From Methanoculleus marisnigri (GTDB taxonomy: Archaea > Halobacteriota > Methanomicrobia > Methanomicrobiales > Methanoculleaceae), in the NCBI GenBank assembly GCA_002503885.1, contig DASQ01000062.1, forward strand, positions 1 through 54,006: a DNA stretch of 54,006 bases. The letters run 5' to 3'. Position numbers and translations under genes: made by a program. The notes below the pieces were generated by a model. The model saw nothing but the letters and a program-made list of their open reading frames with translations. It was not told the origin of the DNA and made no database searches. Below are positions 7,868 through 17,015 of this stretch, piece by piece (within the stretch, counting starts at the first letter, position 1; the number at the start of each line of letters is the position of its first letter).

Positions 7868-8975
7868 TAATGACACCGACAGCTGCGTCGATCTCCTCGT
7901 ACGTGATCACCAGCGGCGGAATCAGGCGGAGGTTCCCGTCGGCGGCACAGTTGACGAGCACACCGTGCTCGGCACAGGTGCGCTGGATCTCCGCGCACCG
8001 GTCACCGACCGAGATGCCGATCATCAGGCCGCGTCCCCGCGGATTGTGGGGAGCAAGTTCTCTCATGAACCGCTTGCCCTTCCCGGGGATATCGGGGAGG
8101 ACCTCCTCGATGACGCCGATCGTCGCGAGTGCCGCTGCGCAGGCGAGCGGCCCTCCGGCAAAGGTGCTGCCGTGCTCGCTCCTTCCAAACTCAAGCCCCT
8201 CGCGGGCGACGAGCGCGCCGATCGGAAAGCCGCTCGCGAGCCCTTTTGCGAGCGTGACGATGTCGGGGGCAACATTGGTGTGCTGGATGGCAAGCCACTT
8301 GCCGGTCCGGCCCATGCCGGTCTGCACCTCGTCGACGATCATCAGTGCGCCGGTGTCGTCGCAGATATCCCGGATACCCCGGAGGTAACTGTCGGGCGGG
8401 ATCAGGACCCCCGCTTCGCCCTGGATAGGCTCGACGAAGACTCCGGCGGTATCCTTATCGACGGCACCCTGGAGGGCGTCGAGGTCGCCGTAGTCCACGA
8501 AGGTGCAGGCGGGCGAGAGCGGCTCGAACGGCTCCCGGATCTCGGGCTTATGGGTGACGGCGAGCGACCCGCAGGTCCTGCCGTGGAACCCGTGGGTAAA
8601 CGCGACGAACTTCTTTCTTCCCGTCCGGACGCGGGCGAGTTTTATTGCGCCGTCGTTTGCCTCCGCGCCGGAGTTCGAGAGGAACGCCTTGCCAAGCCCC
8701 GTGATCCCCACGAGTTTCTCCGCAAGTTCCGCCTGGTTCGGGACGTAGTAGAGGTTCGAACAGTGGATCAGGCGGTGGGCCTGGTCGCAGATAGCCTCTA
8801 CCACCTTCGGGTGGCAGTGGCCGGTGCTGCAGACCGCAATCCCGGCCACACAGTCGATATACTCCCGTCCCTGATCGTCCCAGACGCGCGACCCCGCACC
8901 GCGGACGATCTTCATCGTCCGGCCGAATGCGGGCATGTAGTAGCGTGCATCAAGCACCCGTGAATCTTCTGCCAT
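7851..8975 (-). CDS. argD: Acetylornithine aminotransferase
   Basis: A 374-aa class III (fold-type I) PLP aminotransferase of arginine synthesis, making N-acetylornithine from the semialdehyde. Seen are SNSGAEANDGAIKLAR, HGFHGRTCGSLAVT, the VDEVQTGMGRTGK block, and the PLP-lysine in TLAKGLASGFPIGA. Length is slightly short of bacterial ArgD (about 400), as usual in archaea. It may also act on succinyldiaminopimelate, as some homologs do. It follows guaAB closely (4 bp) and overlaps hisC. Confidence 0.9.
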   Translation of the reverse strand: MAEDSRVLDARYYMPAFGRTMKIVRGAGSRVWDDQGREYIDCVAGIAVCSTGHCHPKVVEAICDQAHRLIHCSNLYYVPNQAELAEKLVGITGLGKAFLSNSGAEANDGAIKLARVRTGRKKFVAFTHGFHGRTCGSLAVTHKPEIREPFEPLSPACTFVDYGDLDALQGAVDKDTAGVFVEPIQGEAGVLIPPDSYLRGIRDICDDTGALMIVDEVQTGMGRTGKWLAIQHTNVAPDIVTLAKGLASGFPIGALVAREGLEFGRSEHGSTFAGGPLACAAALATIGVIEEVLPDIPGKGKRFMRELAPHNPRGRGLMIGISVGDRCAEIQRTCAEHGVLVNCAADGNLRLIPPLVITYEEIDAAVGVINAAFD

Positions 8976-8979
8976 GGTC

Positions 8980-9897
8980 TCACTCGTACTCGATCGTCGC
9001 GGGGGGTTTGGGGGTGACGTCGTAGACGACCCGGGCGACGCCGGGTATCTCGGCGGTGATCCGGGCTGCCATCCGCGCGAGGGTGTCGTAGGGCAGGGGC
9101 AGCGGGTCGGCGGTCATGCCGTCCCGTGACTGGACGGCCCGGACCGCGACGATCCAGCCGTGCAGCCGGATATCTCCTTTGACCCCGGTCCCGAGGCCGA
9201 GGAGCGCGGCAAAGCACTGCCAGGGTTGGTACTTCTCCACCAGGCACTCCTCGACGATGGCGTTTGCCTCCCGGACGATCGCGATCTTCTCTCTGGTCAC
9301 CTCACCGAGCACCCGGACGGCAAGCCCGGGTCCCGGGAAGGGCATCCTGTGCTGGATCTCAGTCGGGAGCGAAAGCCCGCCGGCCACATCGCGGACCTCG
9401 TCCTTGTAGAGGTCGGCAAGCGGCTCGATGACGCCTTTGAACTTGATATCGAGGGGCATGCCACCCACGTTGTGGTGGCTCTTGATGCCCCCTTCGCTCT
9501 CGATGCGGTCGGGGTAGATCGTCCCCTGCAGGAGCATCGTCGCTCCCGTCCGCTTTGCCTCCCGCTCGAAGATCCGGATGAACTTCGCACCGATGGCTTT
9601 GCGCTTCTCTTCGGGATCGGTGATCCCGGCGAGCGCCTCGAAGAACTCATCCGCCGCATCGACGACGCGGAGGTTTGCATCGGCAAAGAGGGACTGTATC
9701 CGTTCGGTCTCTCCTTTCCGCATGAGGCCGGTATCCACGTATATCGGGACGAGCTGATCACCGATGGCACGGGTGGCCAGCGCCGCGCAGACCGACGAGT
9801 CCACGCCGCCGGAGAGTGCCATCACGACCTTATCTCCACCGGCAGTTTCGCGTATCTGCCGGACTGCCTGATCGATAAACTTCTCAATAGTTACCAT
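8980..9897 (-). CDS. guaAB: GMP synthase, ATP-pyrophosphatase subunit
   Basis: A 305-aa protein that adenylates XMP and uses ammonia to form GMP. The PP-loop ALSGGVDSSVCAALA is at about 28-42, and the C-terminal GMP-synthase dimerisation domain ends in the family signature PPATIEYE. No glutamine amidotransferase domain is fused; archaea encode that subunit separately, and I do not see it in this window. It directly follows pyrG (9 bp gap) and precedes argD (4 bp gap), forming a nucleotide and amino-acid synthesis operon. Confidence 0.93.
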   Translation of the reverse strand: MVTIEKFIDQAVRQIRETAGGDKVVMALSGGVDSSVCAALATRAIGDQLVPIYVDTGLMRKGETERIQSLFADANLRVVDAADEFFEALAGITDPEEKRKAIGAKFIRIFEREAKRTGATMLLQGTIYPDRIESEGGIKSHHNVGGMPLDIKFKGVIEPLADLYKDEVRDVAGGLSLPTEIQHRMPFPGPGLAVRVLGEVTREKIAIVREANAIVEECLVEKYQPWQCFAALLGLGTGVKGDIRLHGWIVAVRAVQSRDGMTADPLPLPYDTLARMAARITAEIPGVARVVYDVTPKPPATIEYE

Positions 9898-9906
9898 TCT
9901 GTTGTC

Positions 9907-11496
9907 TCACCTGGTCTGGGATGATATTTTATTCTTTTTGCATGCCTCTACAAAGCCGATGTAGGGCGGGGAGGGGTTTGTGGGGCTCGATTTGAATTCG
10001 GGGTGGAACTGTGTGGCGAGGTAGAAGGGGTGATCCGGGAGTTCGCAGACCTCCATCCTCTCTCCGCAGGAGCCCGAGAAGACGAGGCCTGCGTTCTCAA
10101 GGTCGGCGATGAACTTCGGGTTCACCTCGTAGCGGTGCCGGTGCCGCTCCACGATTGCGGTCCTGCCGTAGAGGCCGGCCACCCTCGTCCCTTCCTTGAG
10201 AACGACGTCGCAGTTCCCGAGGCGCATCGTGCCGCCGAGATCAGAGACCTCCTCCTGCTCGGGGAGGATGGCGATGACGTGCGCCCCGGGTCCCATCTCT
10301 TCGCTGGTGGCATCGGGAATGCCGAGGACGTGCCGGGCGTACTCGATCACCGAGAGCTGGAAGCCGAGGCAGAGGCCGAGGTAGGGTTTGTTGTTCTCGC
10401 GGGCATACTGTATCGCCCGGATCTTGCCTTCGATGCCGCGCTTGCCGAACCCTCCCGGGATCAGGATGCCGTCGACATCGGCGAGGTCACGGAGTTCGAA
10501 GGTCTCCGCATCCAGCCAGCGTATGTTCACTTCGGTGGAGAGCGCCCGGCCCGCATGCTTGAGCGACTCTTTGATGGAGATGTAGACATCCTCGATCCCG
10601 TACTTGCTGACGATGGCGACCGTCGCCCGGTTCGTGTACTCCTGCGAAACGACCCGGTACCATGCGGTGTCCGGGTCCTTGTTATCGAGGGCCAGGTAAC
10701 TGCAGACGACGTCCGCAAGCCCTTCTTTCTCCAGCTCCACCGGGATCTGGTAGATGTCGGGGACATCCTTTGCGGAGACCACAGCCTTTGCCGGTACGTC
10801 GGTGAAGGCGGAGATCTTCTTCTTCGTCTGCGGGCTGATCACCTCGCTGCTCCTGCCCACGATGATGTCGGGCTGCAGCCCGAGTTCCCGCAGAGCCTTG
10901 ACCGAGTGCTGCGTGGGTTTGGTCTTGTGGTCGCCCATGGTGTCCACCGGGACCAGGGTGACGTGGACCAGGATCATATCCTCGGGCGCAAGTTCGCCGT
11001 GCATCTGGCGAACCGCCTCGAGGAACGGCATGCTCTCGATGTCGCCGACCGTGCCGCCGACCTCCACCAGGCAGATCTCTGCCTCCTTGCCGCCGTTGAC
11101 TTTCTCCTGCGCCGCACGGCTGATGCAGTGCTTGATCTCGTCGGTGATGTGGGGGATGATCTGAACGGTCGCGCCGAGGAAGTCCCCGCGCCGCTCTTTC
11201 TCGATGACGTTCCGATACACCTTGCCCGTCGTGATGTTGTGGATCGACTTTAAGTTGATGTTTAAGAACCGTTCATAGTTGCCGAGATCGAGGTCGACCT
11301 CCCCACCGTCAGAGAGGACGAAGACCTCACCGTGCTGGGCGGGATTCATGGTGCCGGCATCGATGTTCAGGTACGGATCGATCTTCACCGCCGTCACCTG
11401 ATAGCCGCGATTTTTTAAGAGGCGGCCGATAGATGCGGTGGTGATGCCCTTTCCGAGCCCACTCATGACGCCGCCAGTTACAACGATATACTTCAA
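9907..11496 (-). CDS. pyrG: CTP synthase
   Basis: A 529-aa enzyme that aminates UTP to CTP with glutamine. The synthetase domain starts KYIVVTGGVMSGLGKGI, with the P-loop in the first 20 residues; a class I glutamine amidotransferase domain follows, with the nucleophile motif GLCLGFQ and the late HPEF. The reading frame is open far upstream (to 11715), but homology begins at the TTG at 11496. A GGAGGGG stretch precedes that TTG, so I take it as a non-ATG start. Length then equals that of typical PyrG (about 530-545). It heads the pyrG-guaAB-argD-hisC-adenylate kinase-lipid gene series. Confidence 0.92.
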   Translation of the reverse strand: MKYIVVTGGVMSGLGKGITTASIGRLLKNRGYQVTAVKIDPYLNIDAGTMNPAQHGEVFVLSDGGEVDLDLGNYERFLNINLKSIHNITTGKVYRNVIEKERRGDFLGATVQIIPHITDEIKHCISRAAQEKVNGGKEAEICLVEVGGTVGDIESMPFLEAVRQMHGELAPEDMILVHVTLVPVDTMGDHKTKPTQHSVKALRELGLQPDIIVGRSSEVISPQTKKKISAFTDVPAKAVVSAKDVPDIYQIPVELEKEGLADVVCSYLALDNKDPDTAWYRVVSQEYTNRATVAIVSKYGIEDVYISIKESLKHAGRALSTEVNIRWLDAETFELRDLADVDGILIPGGFGKRGIEGKIRAIQYARENNKPYLGLCLGFQLSVIEYARHVLGIPDATSEEMGPGAHVIAILPEQEEVSDLGGTMRLGNCDVVLKEGTRVAGLYGRTAIVERHRHRYEVNPKFIADLENAGLVFSGSCGERMEVCELPDHPFYLATQFHPEFKSSPTNPSPPYIGFVEACKKNKISSQTR

Positions 11497-11632
11497 ACTC
11501 TCGTTCCCCTCCGGTTGCTCCAGATTCTCTATCTTATGTATGTGATCTTGTGTATTGAGAATGTATTGTTCCGGCAGTCCCCACGAATCGCTGCCGGCGT
11601 AATGGGCGGTTTTTCCGGTGTCCACCGCAGTG

Positions 11633-12043
11633 CTACTTCCCGATGACGGCAAACGATGTCGATGTCCGGGTAAGAAGCGTGTCGTCTGCCGCGCTCCGGA
11701 CCTCTCCGTCTGCAAACGCCACCCGGCGCCCTTTGCGGATGACCCTCCCGGTTGCGGCTATCGTCCCGGTGTTGACGCCTTTTATGAAGCTGGTATGCTC
11801 ATCGATCGTGGCGATCTTCTCGTCTTTTGAGAGAAGCGTATAGAGTGCAAGCGCAATCGCCTCGTCTGCGAGCGCCACGTAGACCCCCCCCTGGAGCCAC
11901 CCGGCGCCGTTCAACATATCCGGCCGGACTTCCATGGTGAGGCTGGCGCACCCGTCGCCGAATTCACCCAGTTCTATTCCCATCAACTTAAAGAAGGGAT
12001 TTGCGTCCCTCCCTACCCGGTTTAGCTCGTCAATGTAGTCCAC
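11633..12043 (-). CDS. PaaI-like hotdog-fold thioesterase
   Basis: A 136-aa protein of the PaaI/YdiI thioesterase group (hotdog fold), which hydrolyses acyl-CoA-type thioesters; the natural substrate is unknown. Typical blocks: NPFFKLMGIEL, MLNGAGWLQGGVYVALADEA (the helix region with the active-site Asp/Glu), and the strand-rich C-terminal half with ATGRVIRKGRRVAFADGEV. The frame is open to 12163, but a GTG at 12043 (MDYIDELNRVG) gives the normal family length. It stands alone, between pyrG and a divergent uncharacterised gene. Confidence 0.75.
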   Translation of the reverse strand: MDYIDELNRVGRDANPFFKLMGIELGEFGDGCASLTMEVRPDMLNGAGWLQGGVYVALADEAIALALYTLLSKDEKIATIDEHTSFIKGVNTGTIAATGRVIRKGRRVAFADGEVRSAADDTLLTRTSTSFAVIGK

Positions 12044-12298
12044 GCGACCGCGCCCGTATGCGAGAGGGTTTGGAGTCCGCCGGGATAAGCGTTGTGAATA
12101 CCGTGCCCGATACAGTATTTCATGCCTGTTGGCGGCCGTGGAATCGATCGAAGGGATCGCCACGCTATCCAGGTCGGGCCGGTGGCAGGGACCGCCTCGT
12201 TATTGTTCCGGCAAAACCTCATCCTGAGCAGTTCCTCTCGAAAACGTGGACAATAAGGGCGAGGGGGCTCTCCGCCGCCGGTTGAGCCCCGGAGATCA

Positions 12299-12305
12299 TA
12301 TAAAA
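12299..12305 (+). promoter_or_regulatory. TATA box of the 391-aa protein gene
   Basis: A TATAAAA element lies 41 bp upstream of the ATG at 12340. It predicts a transcription start near 12326 and a leader of about 14 nt. The 150 bp before it show no gene. Confidence 0.55.
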
Positions 12306-12339
12306 ACAAATATCTCTTTCGCTCTCCACCAGTAGATGT

Positions 12340-13515
12340 ATGGAAGATGCATGGCAGCCCGAAGCGCTCCGGAACAGGAGGCTCGAGCAACTCCGGGCTA
12401 CCATGGACGATTACATCGTCAAGCATACCGACCAGGTGGAAGGGAACCTCCCGGTCTTCTTCGGGCACGTTGCCGCCACGCTCGACAAGACCTTTCCCGA
12501 CCTGGACGACAGGACCTACGATGACTTCATCGATGCAACCACCTTCACGCTCGTCAACACCACGCGCGAGGCTCCTACAGTGGAGTTTCTCGAAAAGACC
12601 CTGCGGCATGCCATGGGGAACAAGCGGCGGAGAAAGGGGCGGGCAACCCTCGATGTGATTGTGGGCCTCAAACTGATCGATACCGGCAACTATTATCAGG
12701 CGATCGATTACCTTGCGCGCTACAGGAACTATGACGGCCGTATCAACGCGGCAATCGCCTACAGTTACTACGCCCTGTCCCTGGCAACGAACCGGAAGCA
12801 GGGCCTTCGCCCCGACGATCTGGAACTTCATGCCCGCGAGGAGATGCTGAACCTCTCCCGGACCCGCGCCCCGCTCAACCGCCTCGGGGTCCTCGATCGC
12901 AAGGATACCCGGTTAAACTCGATCTTCTGGTTCATGCTGGATCTGGCGTTCACCTGGTTCCCGAGTGAACCGGAGTTCTACCGCATCGGTATCTCCTGGA
13001 CAAAGCACGAAGGGGACGTCGAACGCCGCCAGAGCCTCCTTGCCCGCGCTATAGAGCGGTTCTCGGATAACAGGTTCTTCCTGACGGAGGCGTTCAACAC
13101 CCGCGTAGAACTGCGCAACGGGGGCGATGCCGCCGCGATTGTCAAACAGATGATGCAGCAATATCCCGACGACCACGAGCCACTCTACTTCGGGATGAAA
13201 CTCGCCATTCTCGGAGGACAACCGAGATCCTACGCGAGTTTCCGAAAACTGGCGCTCTTGAAAGCATTTCCCCGGCACCTGCTTCTGCTGCTCGATGCCG
13301 TGCTCGAGGTCATGTGCAACCACAAGACCGAGAGTTACCTCTGCTTTGAGGAGGCAAAGAAGGTTTCCGGGCGGGATTACTACATCACAGCGCTGGAATA
13401 CATCCTCCGCGACTTCATCGAAGGAGATGAAGACCGGGCGAAACGGGCGAGATCTGCTTTCTTCACGAGCGTCGACCAGTACTGCACGCAGGCCCTGAAG
13501 ATTAAGGAGGAGTGA
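12340..13515 (+). CDS. Uncharacterised 391-aa helical protein
   Basis: I do not recognise this family. The product is soluble, mostly helical and rich in charged residues, with no signal peptide or membrane segment. The middle (YYQAIDYLARYRNYDGRINAAI at about 128-149, and later segments such as RRQSLLARAIERFSDNRFF and DAAAIVKQMMQQYPDDHEP) has the alternating helix pattern of tetratricopeptide-like repeats, but no canonical TPR consensus is clear. It has its own promoter (TATAAAA at 12299) and no operon partner. The PAS-domain gene lies 244 bp downstream. Confidence 0.7.
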   Translation: MEDAWQPEALRNRRLEQLRATMDDYIVKHTDQVEGNLPVFFGHVAATLDKTFPDLDDRTYDDFIDATTFTLVNTTREAPTVEFLEKTLRHAMGNKRRRKGRATLDVIVGLKLIDTGNYYQAIDYLARYRNYDGRINAAIAYSYYALSLATNRKQGLRPDDLELHAREEMLNLSRTRAPLNRLGVLDRKDTRLNSIFWFMLDLAFTWFPSEPEFYRIGISWTKHEGDVERRQSLLARAIERFSDNRFFLTEAFNTRVELRNGGDAAAIVKQMMQQYPDDHEPLYFGMKLAILGGQPRSYASFRKLALLKAFPRHLLLLLDAVLEVMCNHKTESYLCFEEAKKVSGRDYYITALEYILRDFIEGDEDRAKRARSAFFTSVDQYCTQALKIKEE

Positions 13516-13674
13516 TGAGTGGCCGCGTACCCCCCCGACCCGGTAATATGCAATCCCGCGTCTCATCTCCGGATAGCCCGTTACCCCTTCACCTGTGCTG
13601 AATTCACGGTAATTCTCAGGATGCCCCGTTAAAACGACCAATCTCGATGATGGAGCAGAAAGGCATAACGATGA

Positions 13675-13692
13675 ATATATCTGTCGCGACAG
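13675..13692 (+). promoter_or_regulatory. TATA box with adjoining perfect 12-bp palindrome
   Basis: ATATAT at 13675-13680 is followed without a gap by the perfect palindrome CTGTCGCGACAG at 13681-13692, about 70 bp upstream of the PAS-domain gene. A palindrome next to the TATA box is the classic position for an archaeal repressor that blocks RNA polymerase recruitment. The regulator is unknown. Confidence 0.45.
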
Positions 13693-13759
13693 GGAAAACT
13701 TCCTACGAAAAGCGCTTCCGGGCCCCAATAGGCAGATACACCGGGGAGGATCGGTTACG

Positions 13760-15046
13760 ATGACGGGAAACAATACTACACGAGACACCGGGAGGGGAGC
13801 ATCCGGGACCGACGGCGTCGGGGGATCGCCGTACCTCAGAGAGGATGTCTGCCTCTCCATCCTCCGTGAAGCGCCGGACGGACTCGTTCTGGTGGACGGC
13901 AAGGGCGAATGCCGGTACCTGAACCCGGCGTTTACCCGGATCACCGGGTATACCCGGGAGGATGTCCCGACCCTGAACACGTGGTTCGAACGGGCCCACC
14001 CAAACCCGGCATACCGGCAGAAGGTGCAGGGCATGGGGCAGGAACTGCTCCAGGGCGACCGAAACACTCTGGTCGCCAGCGTGGTCTGCCGGGATGGAAA
14101 GGTGCGTGATCTCGAGATCCGGCGGGCGCCGGTCGAGGGAAGCTGCATCCTGCTCACGGTCCGGGACATCACCGAGCAGGTCCTGACCGAGGAGCACCTC
14201 AGGCAGGCTACATCCGAACTGACCGCGGTGATCGAGGCATTTCCCGATCTCTTCCTCAGGTTGAACGCCGACGGGACGATCCTCGACTCCAGAGCCGGCA
14301 GGCTGGCGGAGACGTCGCTGGTATCCCGGGCACTGCTCGGCCGGCGGGTGCAGGACCTGCTCCCCGCCGGGGTAGGCGAGGTGCTCGGGGATGCACTGCA
14401 GCAGGCGGCCCGGACGAATGCGTCTGTCGCACCCCTGGAGTTCTGTCAGATGGAGGCCGGAGAGACCCGGCATTACGAGGCCCGCGTTGTACTGCTGTGT
14501 GAGATGCACCTGATGGTCATCATCAGGGAGATCACGGAGCGGAAAGAGGCGGAGCAGGAACTGCATCGGCACCGCGAGCACCTCGAGGAACTGGTCGCGG
14601 AACGAACCGCAGAACTCGAGCATGCGAACCAGCAGCTCGAGCAACTCCTCTCCTCCATCGAGATGACCGAGAGGAGAGCCGCGGAGGAGTGGCTGGATTC
14701 ATCGATCGAGCAGGACACCCTGAATCCGGCCGAACCCGGGGGGGCAAGGCTCACCACCGATGTTGCCGGGACGGTCGTCATCGTCAGCCCGGAGGCCGAG
14801 CACCTGACCGGCTATGCCGGGGAAGAACTGGCCGGGAGACCGGTGTGGTCTCTCTTTTCGGACAGCAATGTTCACGATATCCTCTCGGAGGAGGTGCTGG
14901 GGCGGGGCAGGTCGACAGCGTGCTCGGAGGGGGCTGTACTCGTGCGATGTGACGGTTCAGTGCAGGCGGTCCAGATCTCCGCCGACCCGATCATCGATGC
15001 CATGGGTTTCGTGATCGGCATGGCCTGCACGATTCGGAAGATATAA
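13760..15046 (+). CDS. PAS-domain sensor protein without kinase domain
   Basis: A soluble protein of 428 aa with three PAS-like modules: about 28-140 (ending VRDITEQ), 150-255 (ending IREITERKEAEQEL) and 335-428. A coiled-coil stretch (about 255-315, rich in EHLEELVAERTAELEHANQQ-type heptads) normally leads into a histidine kinase, but here it leads into a third PAS and then a stop. No H-box or ATPase domain follows, so it must signal by protein contacts or supply another kinase. It could be a shortened kinase gene; no kinase remnant is seen downstream, where a convergent hydrolase gene begins 10 bp later. Confidence 0.85.
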   Translation: MTGNNTTRDTGRGASGTDGVGGSPYLREDVCLSILREAPDGLVLVDGKGECRYLNPAFTRITGYTREDVPTLNTWFERAHPNPAYRQKVQGMGQELLQGDRNTLVASVVCRDGKVRDLEIRRAPVEGSCILLTVRDITEQVLTEEHLRQATSELTAVIEAFPDLFLRLNADGTILDSRAGRLAETSLVSRALLGRRVQDLLPAGVGEVLGDALQQAARTNASVAPLEFCQMEAGETRHYEARVVLLCEMHLMVIIREITERKEAEQELHRHREHLEELVAERTAELEHANQQLEQLLSSIEMTERRAAEEWLDSSIEQDTLNPAEPGGARLTTDVAGTVVIVSPEAEHLTGYAGEELAGRPVWSLFSDSNVHDILSEEVLGRGRSTACSEGAVLVRCDGSVQAVQISADPIIDAMGFVIGMACTIRKI

Positions 15047-15056
15047 GGGTGGGCGG

Positions 15057-15842
15057 TCAGAGCCGAAAGCCGTAGGACTCCGGGTGCACCGGCCCCGGGT
15101 CCTGGGGTGCCACGGTGACTCCTACCTGGTCGGAGTAGAACCCGAGCCCTTCGAGGGCGGAGAGGAGCACCTTCTCCGGCGTGTTATTGATCTCGCTTAC
15201 ATGGGCGAGCATCGCCATGTGGATCTGGTCGGCAAGCCTCTGCAGGCAGCGGGCTGCATCAGGGTTCGAGAGATGCCCGTGTTTTGACCGTATCCGGCTC
15301 TTTAAATACGCAGGGTAGGGGCCGGTCTCAAGCATATCGGGACAGTGGTTGCTCTCCAGGAGAATGGCGTCGCAGGATGCGAGCCGGTCGAAGATGGAGG
15401 CGGTGATGGTGCCGGTATCCGTGCAGCATCCGATGCGGAGGTCGCTCTCGGTGACAGAGAACCCGCAGGGTTCCCGGGCGTCGTGGGAGGTCACGAAGGG
15501 CTCGACCGAGAAGTCGCCCACACAGAACGGCTCTCCATACCTGCACCGCCGGACCTCTGCCGGCGTCGGCCCGCATTTCTCGTTGAACGCCTCCAGCGTG
15601 CCGCCGGTCGCGTAGACGGGCACGCCGAGCCTCCTTGCCAGGACGTCGACTCCCCGGATGTGGTCGATATGCTCGTGGGTGACCAGGATCCCTTCGATCA
15701 GCGTTGCATCGGCGTCGGCGCATCTGAGGCGGCGAAGGGTCTCGCGGGCGGAGAGCCCCGCGTCAATGAGCAGTGCACCCCGCTCCCCTCGCAGATAGGA
15801 GCAGTTTCCCTTGCTCCCGCTGGCGAGGACTGTCAGTTCCAT
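15057..15842 (-). CDS. Metallo-beta-lactamase fold hydrolase (YycJ/WalJ-like)
   Basis: A 261-aa MBL-fold enzyme. The N-terminus (MELTVLASGSKGNCSYL) and the metal motif THEHIDH at residues 55-61 (His56, His58, Asp60, His61) are clear, as are later ligand blocks (FVTSHDA and LLESNHCPDML). The sequence resembles the YycJ/WalJ group, proposed as nucleases or phosphodiesterases in bacteria; the archaeal substrate is unknown. The gene is monocistronic or follows the tupC gene at a distance of 83 bp. Confidence 0.85.
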   Translation of the reverse strand: MELTVLASGSKGNCSYLRGERGALLIDAGLSARETLRRLRCADADATLIEGILVTHEHIDHIRGVDVLARRLGVPVYATGGTLEAFNEKCGPTPAEVRRCRYGEPFCVGDFSVEPFVTSHDAREPCGFSVTESDLRIGCCTDTGTITASIFDRLASCDAILLESNHCPDMLETGPYPAYLKSRIRSKHGHLSNPDAARCLQRLADQIHMAMLAHVSEINNTPEKVLLSALEGLGFYSDQVGVTVAPQDPGPVHPESYGFRL

Positions 15843-15925
15843 TGTAGAAATGGTGGTCTGTGCGGATATTTAAGGCCGCGTCGGGGAACCGTGCCAAACG
15901 AGTCCCATGGTTCCCGGCACCGTAC

Positions 15926-17011
15926 TCAGTCCTGCATCGCCCTGACGACATGGACCGACTCCGGCGCAAACGAGACCACAACCCGGCTGCCTTCCCGGAT
16001 ATCGAGACCGTCCACCGCCTTCCAGGAGAGGACGGACGAGAGCGCGAACCCGCAGTCGACCGTCACCTTGCTGAACGGGCCGCGTGGCACGATGGAGGCT
16101 ACGGTGCCGGGAAGGGTGTTCCCGTTGAGAGCACTCCTCCCTCCGGCCGCCGGGGCGATCCGCAGGTCCTCCGACCTGATGCAGAGGCAGACCTCTTCCC
16201 CCCGTTTAAACGACGACACGGCCCGGACCTGGACGCCGCCGATATCGACCACCGAGGCGCCGTCTCCGCCGTCGACGACGGTGCCGTCGACGACGTTCTC
16301 GGTGCCGACGAACCGGGCGACGTCCCGGTTCGCCGGTAAGGTGAAGACTTCCCGGGGCGTCCCCACCTGTGCAAACCCCCCGTTCATCAGCACGCCGATC
16401 CGGTGGGCGAGCCGCTGCCCCTGGTACATGTCGTGGGTGGAAAAGAGGATCGTCGTGCCGAGGTCGCGGTTGATCCGGATGACCAGGTCCTCGATCGTCT
16501 CTACCGAGACCGGGTCGAGGTTTGCTGTCGGTTCGTCCATTAAGAGGATCTCCGGCTCGATCACCATCGCCCGTGCAAGAGCCACCCGCTGCATCTCCCC
16601 GCCGGAGAGCGTCCGGGCCCGTCGCTCTCCGTAGCCGGCAAGCCCGACCACATCGAGGGCGTCCCGGGTCTTCTTACGGATCGCCCCCTCGCTCACGCCC
16701 CTGAACCGGAGCCCGACGGCGACGTTCTCGGTGACCGTCGTGTTGAAGACGGCAGGCTTCTGGAAGACCATCCCCATCATCCGGCGGATGGAGAGGCTTT
16801 TGTCCTGTTCCCTGTGGATGTCGGTGCCGCCGATCCGGATCGCTCCTCCCGTCGGGGTATCGAGGAGGTCGATGAGGCGCAGCAGGGTCGACTTCCCGGC
16901 CCCGCTCGGCCCGATGATGGCGAAGATCTCTCTCCGCTCGACGCGCACGGTGACGCCGGCAAGCACCGCCGCATCACCGAACCGTTTTGAGACGTTTGTA
17001 AGTTCAATCAT
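15926..17011 (-). CDS. tupC: Tungstate-type ABC transporter ATPase (first tup operon)
   Basis: A 361-aa ABC ATPase. Walker A GPSGAGKS is at 34-41, signature LSGGEMQRVALARA at 135-148, and Walker B LLMDEP at 156-161; a C-terminal TOBE/MOP-like extension (about 240-355) probably senses oxyanion or regulates transport. It energises import of tungstate or a related oxyanion through the TupB permease encoded 4 bp upstream. It shares its plan with the paralog at 28040-29146. Substrate preference (tungstate over molybdate) is inferred from the TupA homolog in the same operon. Confidence 0.88.
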   Translation of the reverse strand: MIELTNVSKRFGDAAVLAGVTVRVERREIFAIIGPSGAGKSTLLRLIDLLDTPTGGAIRIGGTDIHREQDKSLSIRRMMGMVFQKPAVFNTTVTENVAVGLRFRGVSEGAIRKKTRDALDVVGLAGYGERRARTLSGGEMQRVALARAMVIEPEILLMDEPTANLDPVSVETIEDLVIRINRDLGTTILFSTHDMYQGQRLAHRIGVLMNGGFAQVGTPREVFTLPANRDVARFVGTENVVDGTVVDGGDGASVVDIGGVQVRAVSSFKRGEEVCLCIRSEDLRIAPAAGGRSALNGNTLPGTVASIVPRGPFSKVTVDCGFALSSVLSWKAVDGLDIREGSRVVVSFAPESVHVVRAMQD

Positions 17012-17015
17012 GCGA

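Noticed and set aside
10003..11253. 416-codon plus-strand open frame opposite pyrG
   Set aside because: It mirrors the conserved CTP synthase frame; composition rich in His/Asp/Arg and no family resemblance.
15345..16634. 429-codon plus-strand frame spanning the MBL hydrolase and tupC
   Set aside because: Covers two clearly coding minus-strand genes and their intergenic gap; no recognisable protein features.
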